From assembly GCA_006384855.1 (NCBI GenBank), contig VCJN01001758.1:186001-250000 (forward strand): a stretch of 64,000 bases of DNA. Reading direction: 5' to 3'. Below, one piece after another: positions 45,312 to 54,817 of the stretch. The notes under the pieces were generated by a model. It saw nothing but the letters and a program-made list of their open reading frames with translations, made no database searches and had not been told where the DNA came from. The DNA comes from Tetraselmis striata (lineage: Eukaryota > Chlorophyta > Chlorodendrophyceae > Chlorodendrales > Chlorodendraceae). Within the stretch, counting starts at the first letter, position 1; every line of letters starts with the position of its first letter. A program made the translations under genes and the position numbers.

Positions 45312-46979
45312 GTGGATCGTATCTTTGAACCCCTCTATGATAAGTATAAGTTTACTTTAGAGGGATGTGCAGATTATGAGGGATTGAATACCCATAAAGA
45401 TCTGCCCTTCTGTTCTGTCAACGAATCAGTTTTAGAACGGGACTTAGCTGGTGAACGGGTATATATACATCCACCGTGGCACAGAGTAGAACAAATTGCT
45501 GCACACTTTGAACAGTGTCGTAAGGCTAATCGTAATGATACTCTGGGTGTTTTTATACTACCAGCTTGGGATAGGTTTAATGCTATTACGAAGCATTGGA
45601 AACTGGTCCAAGAGTTCCCGGCTAGAACGCCAATGTTTACCCGTTTATCACCAGATAACGCTACAGTCCACGTTGATGTTCGCCCTGCGCCGTGGCCCAT
45701 TCGTATATGGCTGGTGGACAATGAGTGTAGTATGCCTGATGATATTATGGATGAATCCTGCTCACCTAATGTAGATGGGGAGGTGTCTGCGGACACCCAG
45801 GATTTTAACGTGGAGTCTGAAAATGTTAGACAAAATATTTTTGACTCTGAAGCCGTTAATGTGTCAGCTGATAATGTTGATAGTGTATCACAACCAGCTA
45901 CTGTGGCTTCATTAAGTAAATGGGACGATCCTAGGCCACTATTAAAGGTTGAAATCAGCTTAAATACTGGTGCTCATGTAGATGCATTGGTAGATAATGC
46001 AGCGTCACTGAATTTTATTTCTGAGGACTTTGTCCGTAAAAATAATATTCCGATTGAGAAGATTCCGAAGAAAATTCCGGTTCGTCTTGCTAATGGTCAA
46101 CGTGTGAGTTGTACACAGATCGTTACCATTACCTTTAATGTAGCAGGACACTCTTTTGAGAACCGAGTATTTTATGTTCTTCGAGAACTCAATGTGGCTG
46201 ATGTTGTATTAGGATTAACTTGGCTTGATGAAGCCCAAGTATCTGTACAATATGGGGAGAATCGTATCTTAACCCTAATTGATGGTACAGAGATCCAGTT
46301 TGAAACAATAGAACGCCGTCCCGCATGTAGTTCGCTTTCTGCAAATAAAATTATGAAATTAATGCGGAAAACGGCGAGGGGAGGGAAAGCAAAGCCCCGT
46401 GTGGCTGAGTTCTATACTGTCCAAATAAGTTTGATTAAGGATGACCCTGATCTGCATTTGGATGATGCAATGCTATCTGAGCATAAGGAGGCTGTTCGTA
46501 AAATTCTTTATGATGAATTTCCGGATGTGTTGCGCCCGGTTGATAGTGCTCCGCAGCATAGACCATGGGACCATAAGATTGATCTTATAGGTACTATGAG
46601 GAAACAACGTCTCAATCGGTTGTCCCCGGCTGAGCGTGCCGAGTTAGATCGCCAATTAAAGTCAGCTATTGAAGCCGGACTTGTACGTCCTAGTCAATCT
46701 GAGTTTGGCTCGCCTATTCTTTTTGTTAGGAAGGCGGATGGATCTCTCCGGTTATGTGTGGACTTTCGTGGTCTCAATGATGTTACTCGGAAGGATGCGT
46801 ATCCCTTACCGCGTATTGACGAAACCCTTGATGAGTTGAGGAAAGCTCGATGCTATACCCATTCAGATTTAGCCTCCGGTTATTGGCAGGTTGCTATAGC
46901 TGAGGAGGATACATCTGATGGATTATTAAAATGGACTGTTATGCCATTTGGGTTATGCAATGCCCCTGCAATTTTCTAA
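45312..46979 (+). CDS. pol N-terminal part: methylase-like domain, aspartic protease, start of reverse transcriptase (555 aa, ends at TAA)
   Basis: Residues 1-140 have a block with ERVYIHPPWHRVEQIAAHF and LPAWDRFNAI. It resembles the NPPF/PPW domain found in pol of some algal retroelements and recalls Dam-type methylases. The retropepsin-like region follows, with VDNAASLNFI at D228 where the family normally has DTGA or DSGA, then the hydrophobic ADVVLGLTWL block. RT begins with FGSPILFVRKADGSLRLCVDFRGLN, DAYPLPRIDETL and PFGLCNAPA. The frame stops at TAA 46,977-46,979, exactly where the family has a Gln codon after PAxF, so the break looks like a C-to-T change. The VDNAAS site lacks the usual Gly, so protease activity is doubtful. 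Confidence 0.85.
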   Translation: MDRIFEPLYDKYKFTLEGCADYEGLNTHKDLPFCSVNESVLERDLAGERVYIHPPWHRVEQIAAHFEQCRKANRNDTLGVFILPAWDRFNAITKHWKLVQEFPARTPMFTRLSPDNATVHVDVRPAPWPIRIWLVDNECSMPDDIMDESCSPNVDGEVSADTQDFNVESENVRQNIFDSEAVNVSADNVDSVSQPATVASLSKWDDPRPLLKVEISLNTGAHVDALVDNAASLNFISEDFVRKNNIPIEKIPKKIPVRLANGQRVSCTQIVTITFNVAGHSFENRVFYVLRELNVADVVLGLTWLDEAQVSVQYGENRILTLIDGTEIQFETIERRPACSSLSANKIMKLMRKTARGGKAKPRVAEFYTVQISLIKDDPDLHLDDAMLSEHKEAVRKILYDEFPDVLRPVDSAPQHRPWDHKIDLIGTMRKQRLNRLSPAERAELDRQLKSAIEAGLVRPSQSEFGSPILFVRKADGSLRLCVDFRGLNDVTRKDAYPLPRIDETLDELRKARCYTHSDLASGYWQVAIAEEDTSDGLLKWTVMPFGLCNAPAIF

Positions 46980-48022
46980 CGTATGATGAATGCTATCTTA
47001 TGTCCCTTTTGCGTAAATTTGTTGTTGTATATCTTGATGATATTTGTATATATTCAGAGAATTATGTTGACCACTTTGAACATATATTCGTATGGTAGTG
47101 GCAAAATTATCTGAACATAACCTATGTTTGCAACTAAAGAAATGTTTCTTTGGTATGACATCTATGGAGTATTAACTATGGGGATATACTGTATCGGTGG
47201 TAAAAGTTGGCATGTGCCAAAAACTCAGAGCGAAGTGCGAAGTTTTGTGCAATTTTGCAATTTTTACTCTAGGTTTATTCACCATTTCAGTGATCTAACC
47301 ACTCCTTTGACAGATTTGTTACGTAAAACAAAACCAGCCGTTGTAGACTGGAGTCCTTACTGTCAGGAAGCTTTCGAGACTCTTCGTCTGCCGTTGATTT
47401 CCGCTCCTTGTCTGACCATACTGTGGAAATAGGCTTTGATGCGATGTTCACCGTAGCGACAGATGCGTCCAACGTAGGGCTAGCTGCAGTAGTATTGCAG
47501 GACCAGGGAGGAGGCCCACAACCAGTAACTGGGCGTTATGGACGCGTACCAACATACTGGGCGCGGAAGCTGAATTCAGCTGAGCGCGGTAATGCTTACT
47601 CTGCTTATGACCTCGAGGCATTAGCCATTTGTGCGTCAAATAAGCATTGGAGGTGTTATGTTGAAGGTTGCCGTCGATTCCTTTGTTTCATACCATGACA
47701 CCCTACGGCATTTGCTCAGGCAACCTACAGAACGGATAAATAGGCGCCAAGCTCGCTATGTTCGCGACTTATACAGCCTTATGTAGGTTCGATGCCCCTT
47801 GCGTACAGAAAAGGCAAGTGGAGTATGAGGCAGATCCGTTGTCTCGTAGACCGGATTTTAAACCGTTAAGTTTCGGTGGCCTTTATTGAACCAGGGATGT
47901 GCCGGACGCGGTTGAGACACTTGAATGTGTACGCACCCTACTATGTGCTGCCATAGCTTCTATGAGTGAGAGTGCTCTAAAGCTTAGTGATGACATACTC
48001 GACATGATAAAAAACGGGGTAT
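46980..48022 (+). pseudogene. Rest of RT and RNase H, broken by frameshifts
   Basis: The RT active site YLDD is encoded at 47,030-47,041, but in a different frame from the upstream RT. Further shifts follow near 47,090 and 47,160. A second frame (47,124-47,432) continues with VRSFVQFCNFYSRFI and DWSPYCQEAFETL. RNase H (TDASNVGLAAVVL, YWARKLNSAERGNAYSAYD) lies in a third frame at 47,408-47,698. Linker sequence with LRQPTERINRRQARY and ADPLSRRPD follows with more stops. The order is that of Ty3/gypsy pol. Confidence 0.85.
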
Positions 48023-49504
48023 GTGGCAGACGACTTCTATTCCGAATGGGGGGGATGGATGAAGTCGGGACATGTGTCCAAACATGACGGCTTTTTTTGG
48101 AGGCATAAATGCCTATGCATCCCTAATAACCGTCAGCTCATTAACAAAATATTGTATGAGTTGCATGATACTACTGGGCACCGGGCTGTTCAGAGTACCT
48201 TGGCACGTGCCTTGGATCGTTTTTGGTGGACGCGTATACGTCATGACGTGAAAGCCTATTGTGATAATTGTCCAACCTGTAGGCGGGTACGTTCTCGTCC
48301 GCAGCCGGCAGCACCGACGCAGCCGCTTCCAGTGCCGCCACGTCCATGGCACTCGGTTGGTTTGGATTTCATTACCGATTTACCTGTGAGTAATGGTTTT
48401 GATGCAATGTTGGTTGTTGTATGCCATCTAACCCGTCAAGCACATTTTATTCCGACGATTAAAACTGTGACTGGTGAATATTCAGCTGAGTTATTTCTGA
48501 AGGAAGTATACAGGCTGCATGGTTTACCAAGGGTTATAATTTCGGACCGTGATCCGAGATTTATGTCGTCTTTTTGGCAGACTTTGTGGCGTCGCCTAGG
48601 CACTAAGTTAAACATGTCTAGTGGCCAACATCCTGAAACGGATGGTCTGACTGAAAGGATCAATGCCATTGTCTGTGAACTGGCTCGAGCGTTTTGTTGC
48701 TTTGATGGCACCAATTGGGTTGATCAATTGCCGTTGATGGAATTTTCGTATAATTCTAATCGTGCACTTGGTATTGAGCATACACCGTTTGAGGTTAATT
48801 ACGGATTTAATCCTGAAACACCTCCTGACTTATTGTTTGCCATGAGGCCCACAATACCTGTGTCAGTCAGTGCTCAACAGAAAATCCAGAATATGAAAGA
48901 TATCCATGACTTAGTCAAATCGATTTTGGCAATTCATAAGGATGAGTTAACTGTTCGTCCTACGGAAAGGCAACAGAGGGATGTTCCCGTTTTCAATATT
49001 GGAGATAAAGTGAATATTGTAACTCGCTTTCTGAAAATCAAAGGCCAACCTAACCAGAAGTTCATGGATAGGCAGTTGGGCCCTTTTCCGATTATTGAGA
49101 AGATTGGCAATTATAGTTTCCGGTTGCAGTTACCTCCGGGGATGAAGTTGCATCCGGTTTTCCATGTGAATAGTTTGCGGCCTTGTCCGACTGCACCTAT
49201 TCGACCGGTTGTGCCATTGGTCACGGGTTCTGAGGAGGATCCTGATAGCCAAGAGTTTGAAATTGAGAAGATATCTGCTGTCGAAGTTGGCTTGATGCCA
49301 GGACGCAAAGGTACTCAATTGCAATTTTTGGTGCACTTTGCAGATAAAACTATTGCACCTGTTTGGCATCGTTTGTTTGATGTAAAACGAACTGTTGCTT
49401 TGCAAGGTTTTCTGGATACGCCGATGTGGCTGCAGTTTGCTGAGTCAGATGAATTTCTGCAGCATGCGGCTAAATATCCGGCTAGGATTCCAACTGCAAA
49501 TTGA
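48023..49504 (+). CDS. Integrase with chromodomain-like C-terminus (493-codon open frame)
   Basis: This is the intact part of pol. The zinc-binding HHCC is H48, H53, C83 and C86. The catalytic core has D115 (GLDFITDLP), D175 (IISDRDPRF) and E211 (DGLTERIN), with 35 residues between D175 and E211 as in retroviral-type integrases. A GPY/F-like block (RQLGPFPIIEKIGNYSFRL) and HPVFHVNSLRP follow. The end, EFEIEKISAVEV to FLVHFADKTIAPVWH, resembles a chromodomain, which in chromoviruses directs integration to heterochromatin. The ATG at 48,023 is only the first Met in the open stretch; the native protein would be cut from the pol polyprotein. Confidence 0.92.
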   Translation: MADDFYSEWGGWMKSGHVSKHDGFFWRHKCLCIPNNRQLINKILYELHDTTGHRAVQSTLARALDRFWWTRIRHDVKAYCDNCPTCRRVRSRPQPAAPTQPLPVPPRPWHSVGLDFITDLPVSNGFDAMLVVVCHLTRQAHFIPTIKTVTGEYSAELFLKEVYRLHGLPRVIISDRDPRFMSSFWQTLWRRLGTKLNMSSGQHPETDGLTERINAIVCELARAFCCFDGTNWVDQLPLMEFSYNSNRALGIEHTPFEVNYGFNPETPPDLLFAMRPTIPVSVSAQQKIQNMKDIHDLVKSILAIHKDELTVRPTERQQRDVPVFNIGDKVNIVTRFLKIKGQPNQKFMDRQLGPFPIIEKIGNYSFRLQLPPGMKLHPVFHVNSLRPCPTAPIRPVVPLVTGSEEDPDSQEFEIEKISAVEVGLMPGRKGTQLQFLVHFADKTIAPVWHRLFDVKRTVALQGFLDTPMWLQFAESDEFLQHAAKYPARIPTAN

Positions 49505-49523
49505 ATACTGCTTTTAGTTGTCC

Positions 49524-49536
49524 AAGGGGGGAGAGA
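49524..49536 (+). other. Polypurine tract
   Basis: AAGGGGGGAGAGA ends five bases before the 3' LTR, the expected place for plus-strand priming. Confidence 0.8.
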
Positions 49537-49541
49537 TGTAG

Positions 49542-50029
49542 TGTGACAGTTATACTGACTTGTAACTTGTCATGCGCTATCTTTGGCATAATACAGTACG
49601 AGAGCCGGTACCACTGAATGATGTACATTCTACGGGTACTAGAGTACGAGTGCGCGTGTGTCACGCGCACGGGTACTCGTATATCGGCCTGCTGTATTAT
49701 ACATATATATATGTCTCCCTGTCTGTCAGATATATTCTATCCTTGACAGTGCAGGGGATATGTTATGTATTGCCGTACAATGACGGGGCTGACGTTCTGC
49801 CTACTGTCTGATTCTCCATGGTGACGCCCTTGGCAGTGGGCGTGCTGCTAGTAGTCGGCATGGCCTGATGGCCAGTGCCGACGATAGCTAGATTATTTGT
49901 AGCAGCGGGTGGTGACAACTTGTAACAATAATTGTATTCCAAAAACACTGTAGCCTCTCGCCTTTGCACCACCACTGCACACCCACCTTTGTTTGTCCCT
50001 GCGGTCTCTACCCTGTTGAGACTGTCGCA
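49542..50029 (+). repeat. 3' LTR (488 bp)
   Basis: TGTGACAG to CTGTCGCA. It is two bases shorter than the 5' LTR because of one AT unit. The GACG duplication follows at once. Confidence 0.95.
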
Positions 50030-50084
50030 GACGAATATCGCCTCGATTGCTACACTGGTGCTTGTGGCAAGCACAAAACTTTGC

Positions 50085-50350
50085 AAGTATTATGCCACCT
50101 TGCGAGATGGAATCCAAACATGCCCAAATGATGACAGCATAGAATCCCCAATATATACATAGAGGATTCTAAGAGTTACAGCTGAAAATGCGCGGCTTTT
50201 TATTTGAAGCATGTAATTTTGGCACATTCCGTGGCATTTCCCGCTATTGTACTGTGTGTGGCAGAAAATTGTAGAAGCAGTGTGCCACCTTGCGAAATGG
50301 GATACAAACCTGCCCAAATCATGGCAGCATGCCGCAGTATATGTACATGA
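50085..50350 (+). repeat. Satellite-like monomers right of the LTR element
   Basis: One full and one partial copy of the about 190-bp unit also seen at 42,552-42,760. The TGCCACCTTGCGA blocks start at 50,093 and 50,283. Confidence 0.6.
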
Positions 50351-51139
50351 TAGGGGATCGCATGAGTTTCACACTGTAGTTTCCCCGATTGTAAGTAAGT
50401 TGTACACCGTAATGGCCGGTAAATCCCGATCTTCCCAGGGAATGGACCCGCCATCCCCGTATATACCCTTTAATTGCCACTTCACTGCTAGGCTCAGTAG
50501 TCGCAATGACGTGCCCAGCTCGCCCGCATACCGTAATGCTACCTCCTACCATGTTGTGCCATCCCCATAGTACGTTGAACGGCGTTTGAACCCACATCGC
50601 GCCTCGCGCGTGTACCCGTAATTGCTCCGGGCTTCGCCACATTGCACTTTAACGCCTCACAAGCTCCGTGATGACGCTACGCCCAACGGTATCGTAGGTC
50701 CCAAGCCCTGATCACGCGGCTAAGTTGCAGTTGCGCGGACACTTTACCATGCATCGCAGCAGCCGGAGCGTCAGTCACTAACTGTCTAAGAGAGTCCGCC
50801 GCCGCGCGTGTGACGCTTGCGTCACGAGGACTACTCTGTTCTACGACAAGCACAGATGGGCGTGCGCCGAGCCGCCTCCGCCCACCGCCGCGCATGTCAA
50901 AGCTGGTGGTGATGGCGCCCCTGCGGTGGCAACCGCACCGTTCGGCCGTCGCGCCTTTGCTTCTTTAGACCGGGTCAGACCGAAACGCGGGGCGAGTCGG
51001 GTGCATCGATACCGTCACCGCCGCCGTCGCCCCCGCTGCCCTCTCCGACGTTCTCGTCTCCCCGACACGAATCGGCGAACCCCGCACCAACGGCGCGGAG
51101 GGGCATTCGGTGTCGTCCGATGGTGGCATGGTAGCAAGC
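50351..51139. other. Unassigned
   Basis: No domain recognised. 50,890-51,120 is GC-rich with a Pro/Ser-rich frame that may lead into the Tudor-like fragment. Confidence 0.35.
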
Positions 51140-51496
51140 ATGGCAGCGCAAGAGATGAATGCCGAACTTCACGTGGGCGCTATCATAACCAAGATGTTCG
51201 GGACATGGGGGAGCTTTTTCGGCCAGGTCCTCCTCCCCCCACCCGGTGCCCTCCTTGACATCCCGTTACACCTGCCATAGACCCACCGCGGCCCAATGAT
51301 AGCCACCCATGTGTATCATCCATGTCGTTGGTTGAAGATGGGATAACGAGGACCTAGACCCGGCGGATACATAGAGCTGGTGATCAAGATGATTTACGAT
51401 GACGGCGACTCGGAAGAGGTAATTGAGTCGGAGATACAACTATTGCTATACATGACGAGAGAGCAGCTGAACGATTTCACTCGCAAGTTGCCTTAA
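51140..51496 (+). pseudogene. Tudor-like domain fragment with two in-frame stops
   Basis: One frame reads MAAQEMNAELHVGAIITKMFG, TWGSFFGQVL, then TAG at 51,278 and a TAA near 51,345. It continues with YIELVIKMIYDDGDSEEV, IESEIQLLL and TAA at 51,494. G-x-x-I/V-x-K-x-FG, F-x-G-x-V and YDDGD-x-EE are the pattern of Tudor-like modules in plant and algal chromatin or transposon proteins. An inverted repeat (CCGGCGGTG and CACCGCCGG arms) follows the stop at about 51,518-51,550. Confidence 0.35.
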
Positions 51497-51699
51497 GGCG
51501 CCATTGACGACATACCGGCGGTGCGCTCCTCGCGCACCCACCGCCGGTGCTTATTTCGGGGGGTGCTTGCCCGCGTTGTTGCCCCATGGTTTAGGTATTG
51601 GTACATCGCACTGGCAACTTAGTGCAAACGATGACTTGCGTTGCTTCCTTATTACACGCGCATTCGTGTAGATGCTTGCACGCTTGTGCACCTGAAAGG

Positions 51700-52690
51700 A
51701 CCTACACCTTCCCACAAAAGTCTTGCCCCACTTGTCAAGCATCAATTGTAGATTGGCCCATTATAAGCCCTCACCGTCGTTTCCGGCCGCGCCTTCCATG
51801 TGTCATACGTGAACATGACATCATGCGTGGGGGGGAGCCCTAAGTGGCGTTTGTTGTGCTCTCGTAGTAAAAGCCATACGTGTGCGTGTCATTGTTCAGG
51901 GTTGGTAATGAATTTGATAACCCAATGTCACGAGGGCACGAAATTTTATATCGCACGTATATGCGTACGTCGAAACGTGGTCCGTGGTGGTACGGAGGAA
52001 CGTGGTAGGTCCGTCGGTCATTATGCTCACTACGAATACAATGGAAGTGCCGAAATTGAGAATGAAATTGAAATTGATTAAAACTGCTAGTCTGCTGCAT
52101 CCTCTGGCCCAGACTGAGTTGTTCTTAGGACCTGCTATCTCTGACCATGGTAGGGAACACTAGGTGTAATCACAGCTCAAGCTATCGGCCTATGGGAGTG
52201 CCGTATTAAGCGCGGTTAAGCGGACCACGTTCTATCTGTACGGATGCACGCCAAGAGTTAGCTCTACCATCGTAGAGCACATTCACAAAGGCGCGCTCTC
52301 CCCACCATCGGCATGCAAGCAAGTGAGCAGTTCCCGCAAGACGGCCAATACTGCGATTAAGGCTTGCTCCAAAACCAGCCCACCTACAACTGTTGTCGGC
52401 ATTCAATGCACACTTGGTAGAGCCGGGCTTCAGCCCATACTGCGCAGGGATGCAGCCACCGAGTCAGCCGGTTGGTCCATATGGTCACCTGCTAGGGCAT
52501 CGTCCAGGGTATGTGGTAGGGCTGGCCATCAATACGCTCCCATACTGTGCGATTGGGCTGCGCCTAGCGGGCCCCTAAGCGGGGGAAATCCGCCCGCGCG
52601 GGGCGAGTACATCGCATATATATCGGGATGCGGGTCGCGCGGTAAGCCACTGTGCTAGGGTTTGTAGGAGAACCTAAAAATATTTGCATC
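51700..52690 (+). repeat. Duplicated segment, copy A
   Basis: Near-identical to copy B at 53,135-53,885. Both start with TGCCCACAAAAGTCTTGCCC-like sequence and end with TTTGTAGGAGA..CTAAAAATATTTGCATCACC next to a C run. Copy A has about 255 bp (about 51,970-52,225) that B lacks. A minus-strand frame (YVRYK-SCPRDIGLSNSL) is open in both, but I do not recognise it. Confidence 0.75.
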
Positions 52691-52723
52691 ACCCGCCCCC
52701 CCCCCCCCCCCCCGCCCCCCCTG

Positions 52724-52978
52724 TACCCCCCTCGGTTATATTTCCACCGAGGGCCCGGCAGGGTTCGAACCAACGCGGAGCCGTATCACGCGCGTAACAT
52801 GCAGCAACCCCCCCCCCCCCCCCCCTCCGCCACCTATCACATCTCAAGCCGTTGATGAATATTCTAAGTTATTTATATCATGAAATGCGCCAATGTACCA
52901 CTCGGCGGTCGGCGCCGCCGGTGCTGACGTGGCGATATGGACAGGTACATGGCAAGACTTACGAGGGGGGCTGTAGAG
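52724..52978 (-). repeat. tRNA-like dispersed repeat, copy 2
   Basis: Perfect hairpin CCCTCGG/CCGAGGG at 52,729-52,753, B box GGTTCGAACCC in minus orientation (52,761-52,772), C run, then A-box-like block at 52,890-52,909. The T-arm has one mismatch. It directly follows the end of duplicated segment A. Confidence 0.65.
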
Positions 52979-53134
52979 GTTTTTGCCTTCTCGGGGGTCA
53001 ATATGGGGCCTCACGAAAATGGCTGAACATGGCACATCCGAGCATGTGGCGTCACGCGGAGTATCAAAATGAAAGACGTCCATGGTGATAGCTCACCCAT
53101 ACGCACCCGGGAAGATGCCCAAATCGTGCTTCAA

Positions 53135-53885
53135 AGATGGCTAACACCTGCCCACAAAAGTCTTGCCCCACTTGTCAAGCATCCATTGCAGATTGGCCCA
53201 TTATGAGCCCTCACCTTCGTTTCCGGCCGCGCCTTCCATATGTCATACGTGAACATGACATCATGCGTGGGGGAGCCCAAAGTGGCGTTTGTTGTGCTCT
53301 CGTAGTAAAAGCCATACGTGTTCGTGTCATTGTTCAGGGTTGGTAATGAATTTGATAACCCAATGTCACGAGGGCACGAATTTTTATATCGCACGTATAG
53401 GCGTTCTATCTGTACGGATGCACGCCAAGATTTAGCTCTACCATCGTAGAGCACATTCACAAAGGCGCGCTCTCCCCACCGTCAGCATGCAAGCAAGTGA
53501 ACAGTTCCCGCAAGACGGCCAATACTGCGATTAAGGCTTGCTCCAAAACCAGCCCACCTACAGCTGCTGTCGGCATTCAATGCGCCCTTGGTAGAGCCGG
53601 GCTTCAGCCCATACTGCGCAGGGATGCAGCCCCCGAGTCAGCGGGTGGGTCCATATGGTCACCTGCTAGGGCATCTTCCAGGGTATGTGGTAGGGCTGGC
53701 CATCAATACGCTCCCATATTCTGTTGTTGGGCTCTGCCTAGCGGGCCCCTAAGCGGGGAAAATCTGCCCGCGCGGGGCGAGTACATCGCATATATATCGG
53801 GATGCTGAGTGTCGCGCGGTAAGCCGCTGTACTAGGGTTTGTAGGAGATCCTAAAAATATTTGCATCACCCATCCCCCCCCCCCC
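53135..53885 (+). repeat. Duplicated segment, copy B
   Basis: Diverged copy of 51,700-52,690 with an internal deletion of about 255 bp joining GCACGTATA to GTTCTATCTG. It ends in a C run but lacks the tRNA-like repeat directly after it. Confidence 0.75.
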
Positions 53886-54372
53886 CCCCCGCTACCCACA
53901 CCGGTTCCCCGGGTACTCGCTAAATGAAATCCTCCCGGGGTTTAAGCTGTGTATAGCGGGGTCACAATCCTGAGATGCAACTACCGAAACGAGTGCGAAT
54001 AGTGATTAGTATCCGGTTGATACAGTCAAATATAACGTCATTTGATGAAAACTCAGAGCCCACGTGACCACCCGTCTCGCCAACCCATCCCGCCCCACCG
54101 ATGCCAATCGAACACACCGGCCGGCACCCTCACGCGCATACCGCGGTAGCAGCGCGCTAATGTAGGCATATGGTGGCGTTCAGGTGCCTCGTCTTGTGTG
54201 TCGCGGGCAGGAATGGGGCTGGCGGCGGGATGATGAGGGAGGAGCGCGAGCGGTCACGTGCTAATATTACGCACGTAGCGCGTGCCACGTAGCCAAAAAG
54301 CGTTGCCAACTACACATCTCGGATTTGAGACCCGTTTGCGGTCTTCAGAAACGAGTACCTACGCGAACCGGT
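53886..54372. other. Unassigned
   Basis: No gene or known element seen in this stretch. Confidence 0.4.
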
Positions 54373-54636
54373 GTGCCCCCCTCGGTTATATTTCCACCGA
54401 GGGCCCCGGCAGGGATCGAACCGGCGCGGAGCGGCGGAATCACGCGCGTAACATGCAAGCCCCCCCCCCCCCCCCCCTCCTCCGCCACCGATCACATCTC
54501 AAGCCGTTGATGAATATTCCAAGTTATTTACATCATCAAAATGCGCCAATGTACCACTCGGCGGTCGGCGCCGCCGGTGCTGACGTGGCGATATGGAAAG
54601 ATACGTACATGGCAAGACTTACGAGGGGGGTTGTAC
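54373..54636 (-). repeat. tRNA-like dispersed repeat, copy 3
   Basis: Hairpin at 54,378-54,402, B box at 54,412-54,422 (minus), C run at about 54,460-54,477, A-box-like block at 54,541-54,560. Downstream CCGAAATTGA...ATTGATT (about 54,713) matches 52,050-52,080, so part of segment A follows in both places. Confidence 0.65.
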
Positions 54637-54817
54637 GCAAACTTCTCGTCGCCGACAGGGACGCCGAAGGCATTATCGCGGGGGTTGTGGAAGGCAACCC
54701 TTTTGATGACAGCCGAAATTGAAACTGAAATTGATTTACAACGTGCTGACTTGCTGCTCTCCTCTGCCCAAGCGAATTTGCTTTTAGGACCTGCTTTATC
54801 CAACCGCTGTGGGAACC

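Larger units (their letters stand above)
42906..50033 (+). mobile_element. Ty3/gypsy-type LTR retrotransposon with target-site duplication
   Basis: The element proper is 42,910-50,029, flanked by GACG (42,906-42,909 and 50,030-50,033). It has two LTRs, a primer-binding site, gag, protease, RT, RNase H, integrase with a chromodomain-like tail, and a polypurine tract, in Ty3/gypsy order (integrase after RT/RNase H). The integrase frame is open. Gag has one in-frame stop, and RT-RNase H has a stop and several frameshifts. The LTRs look identical apart from one AT unit in a microsatellite, so the insertion is young. This copy probably relied on enzymes from elsewhere, or the breaks are base-calling errors. 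Confidence 0.93.
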
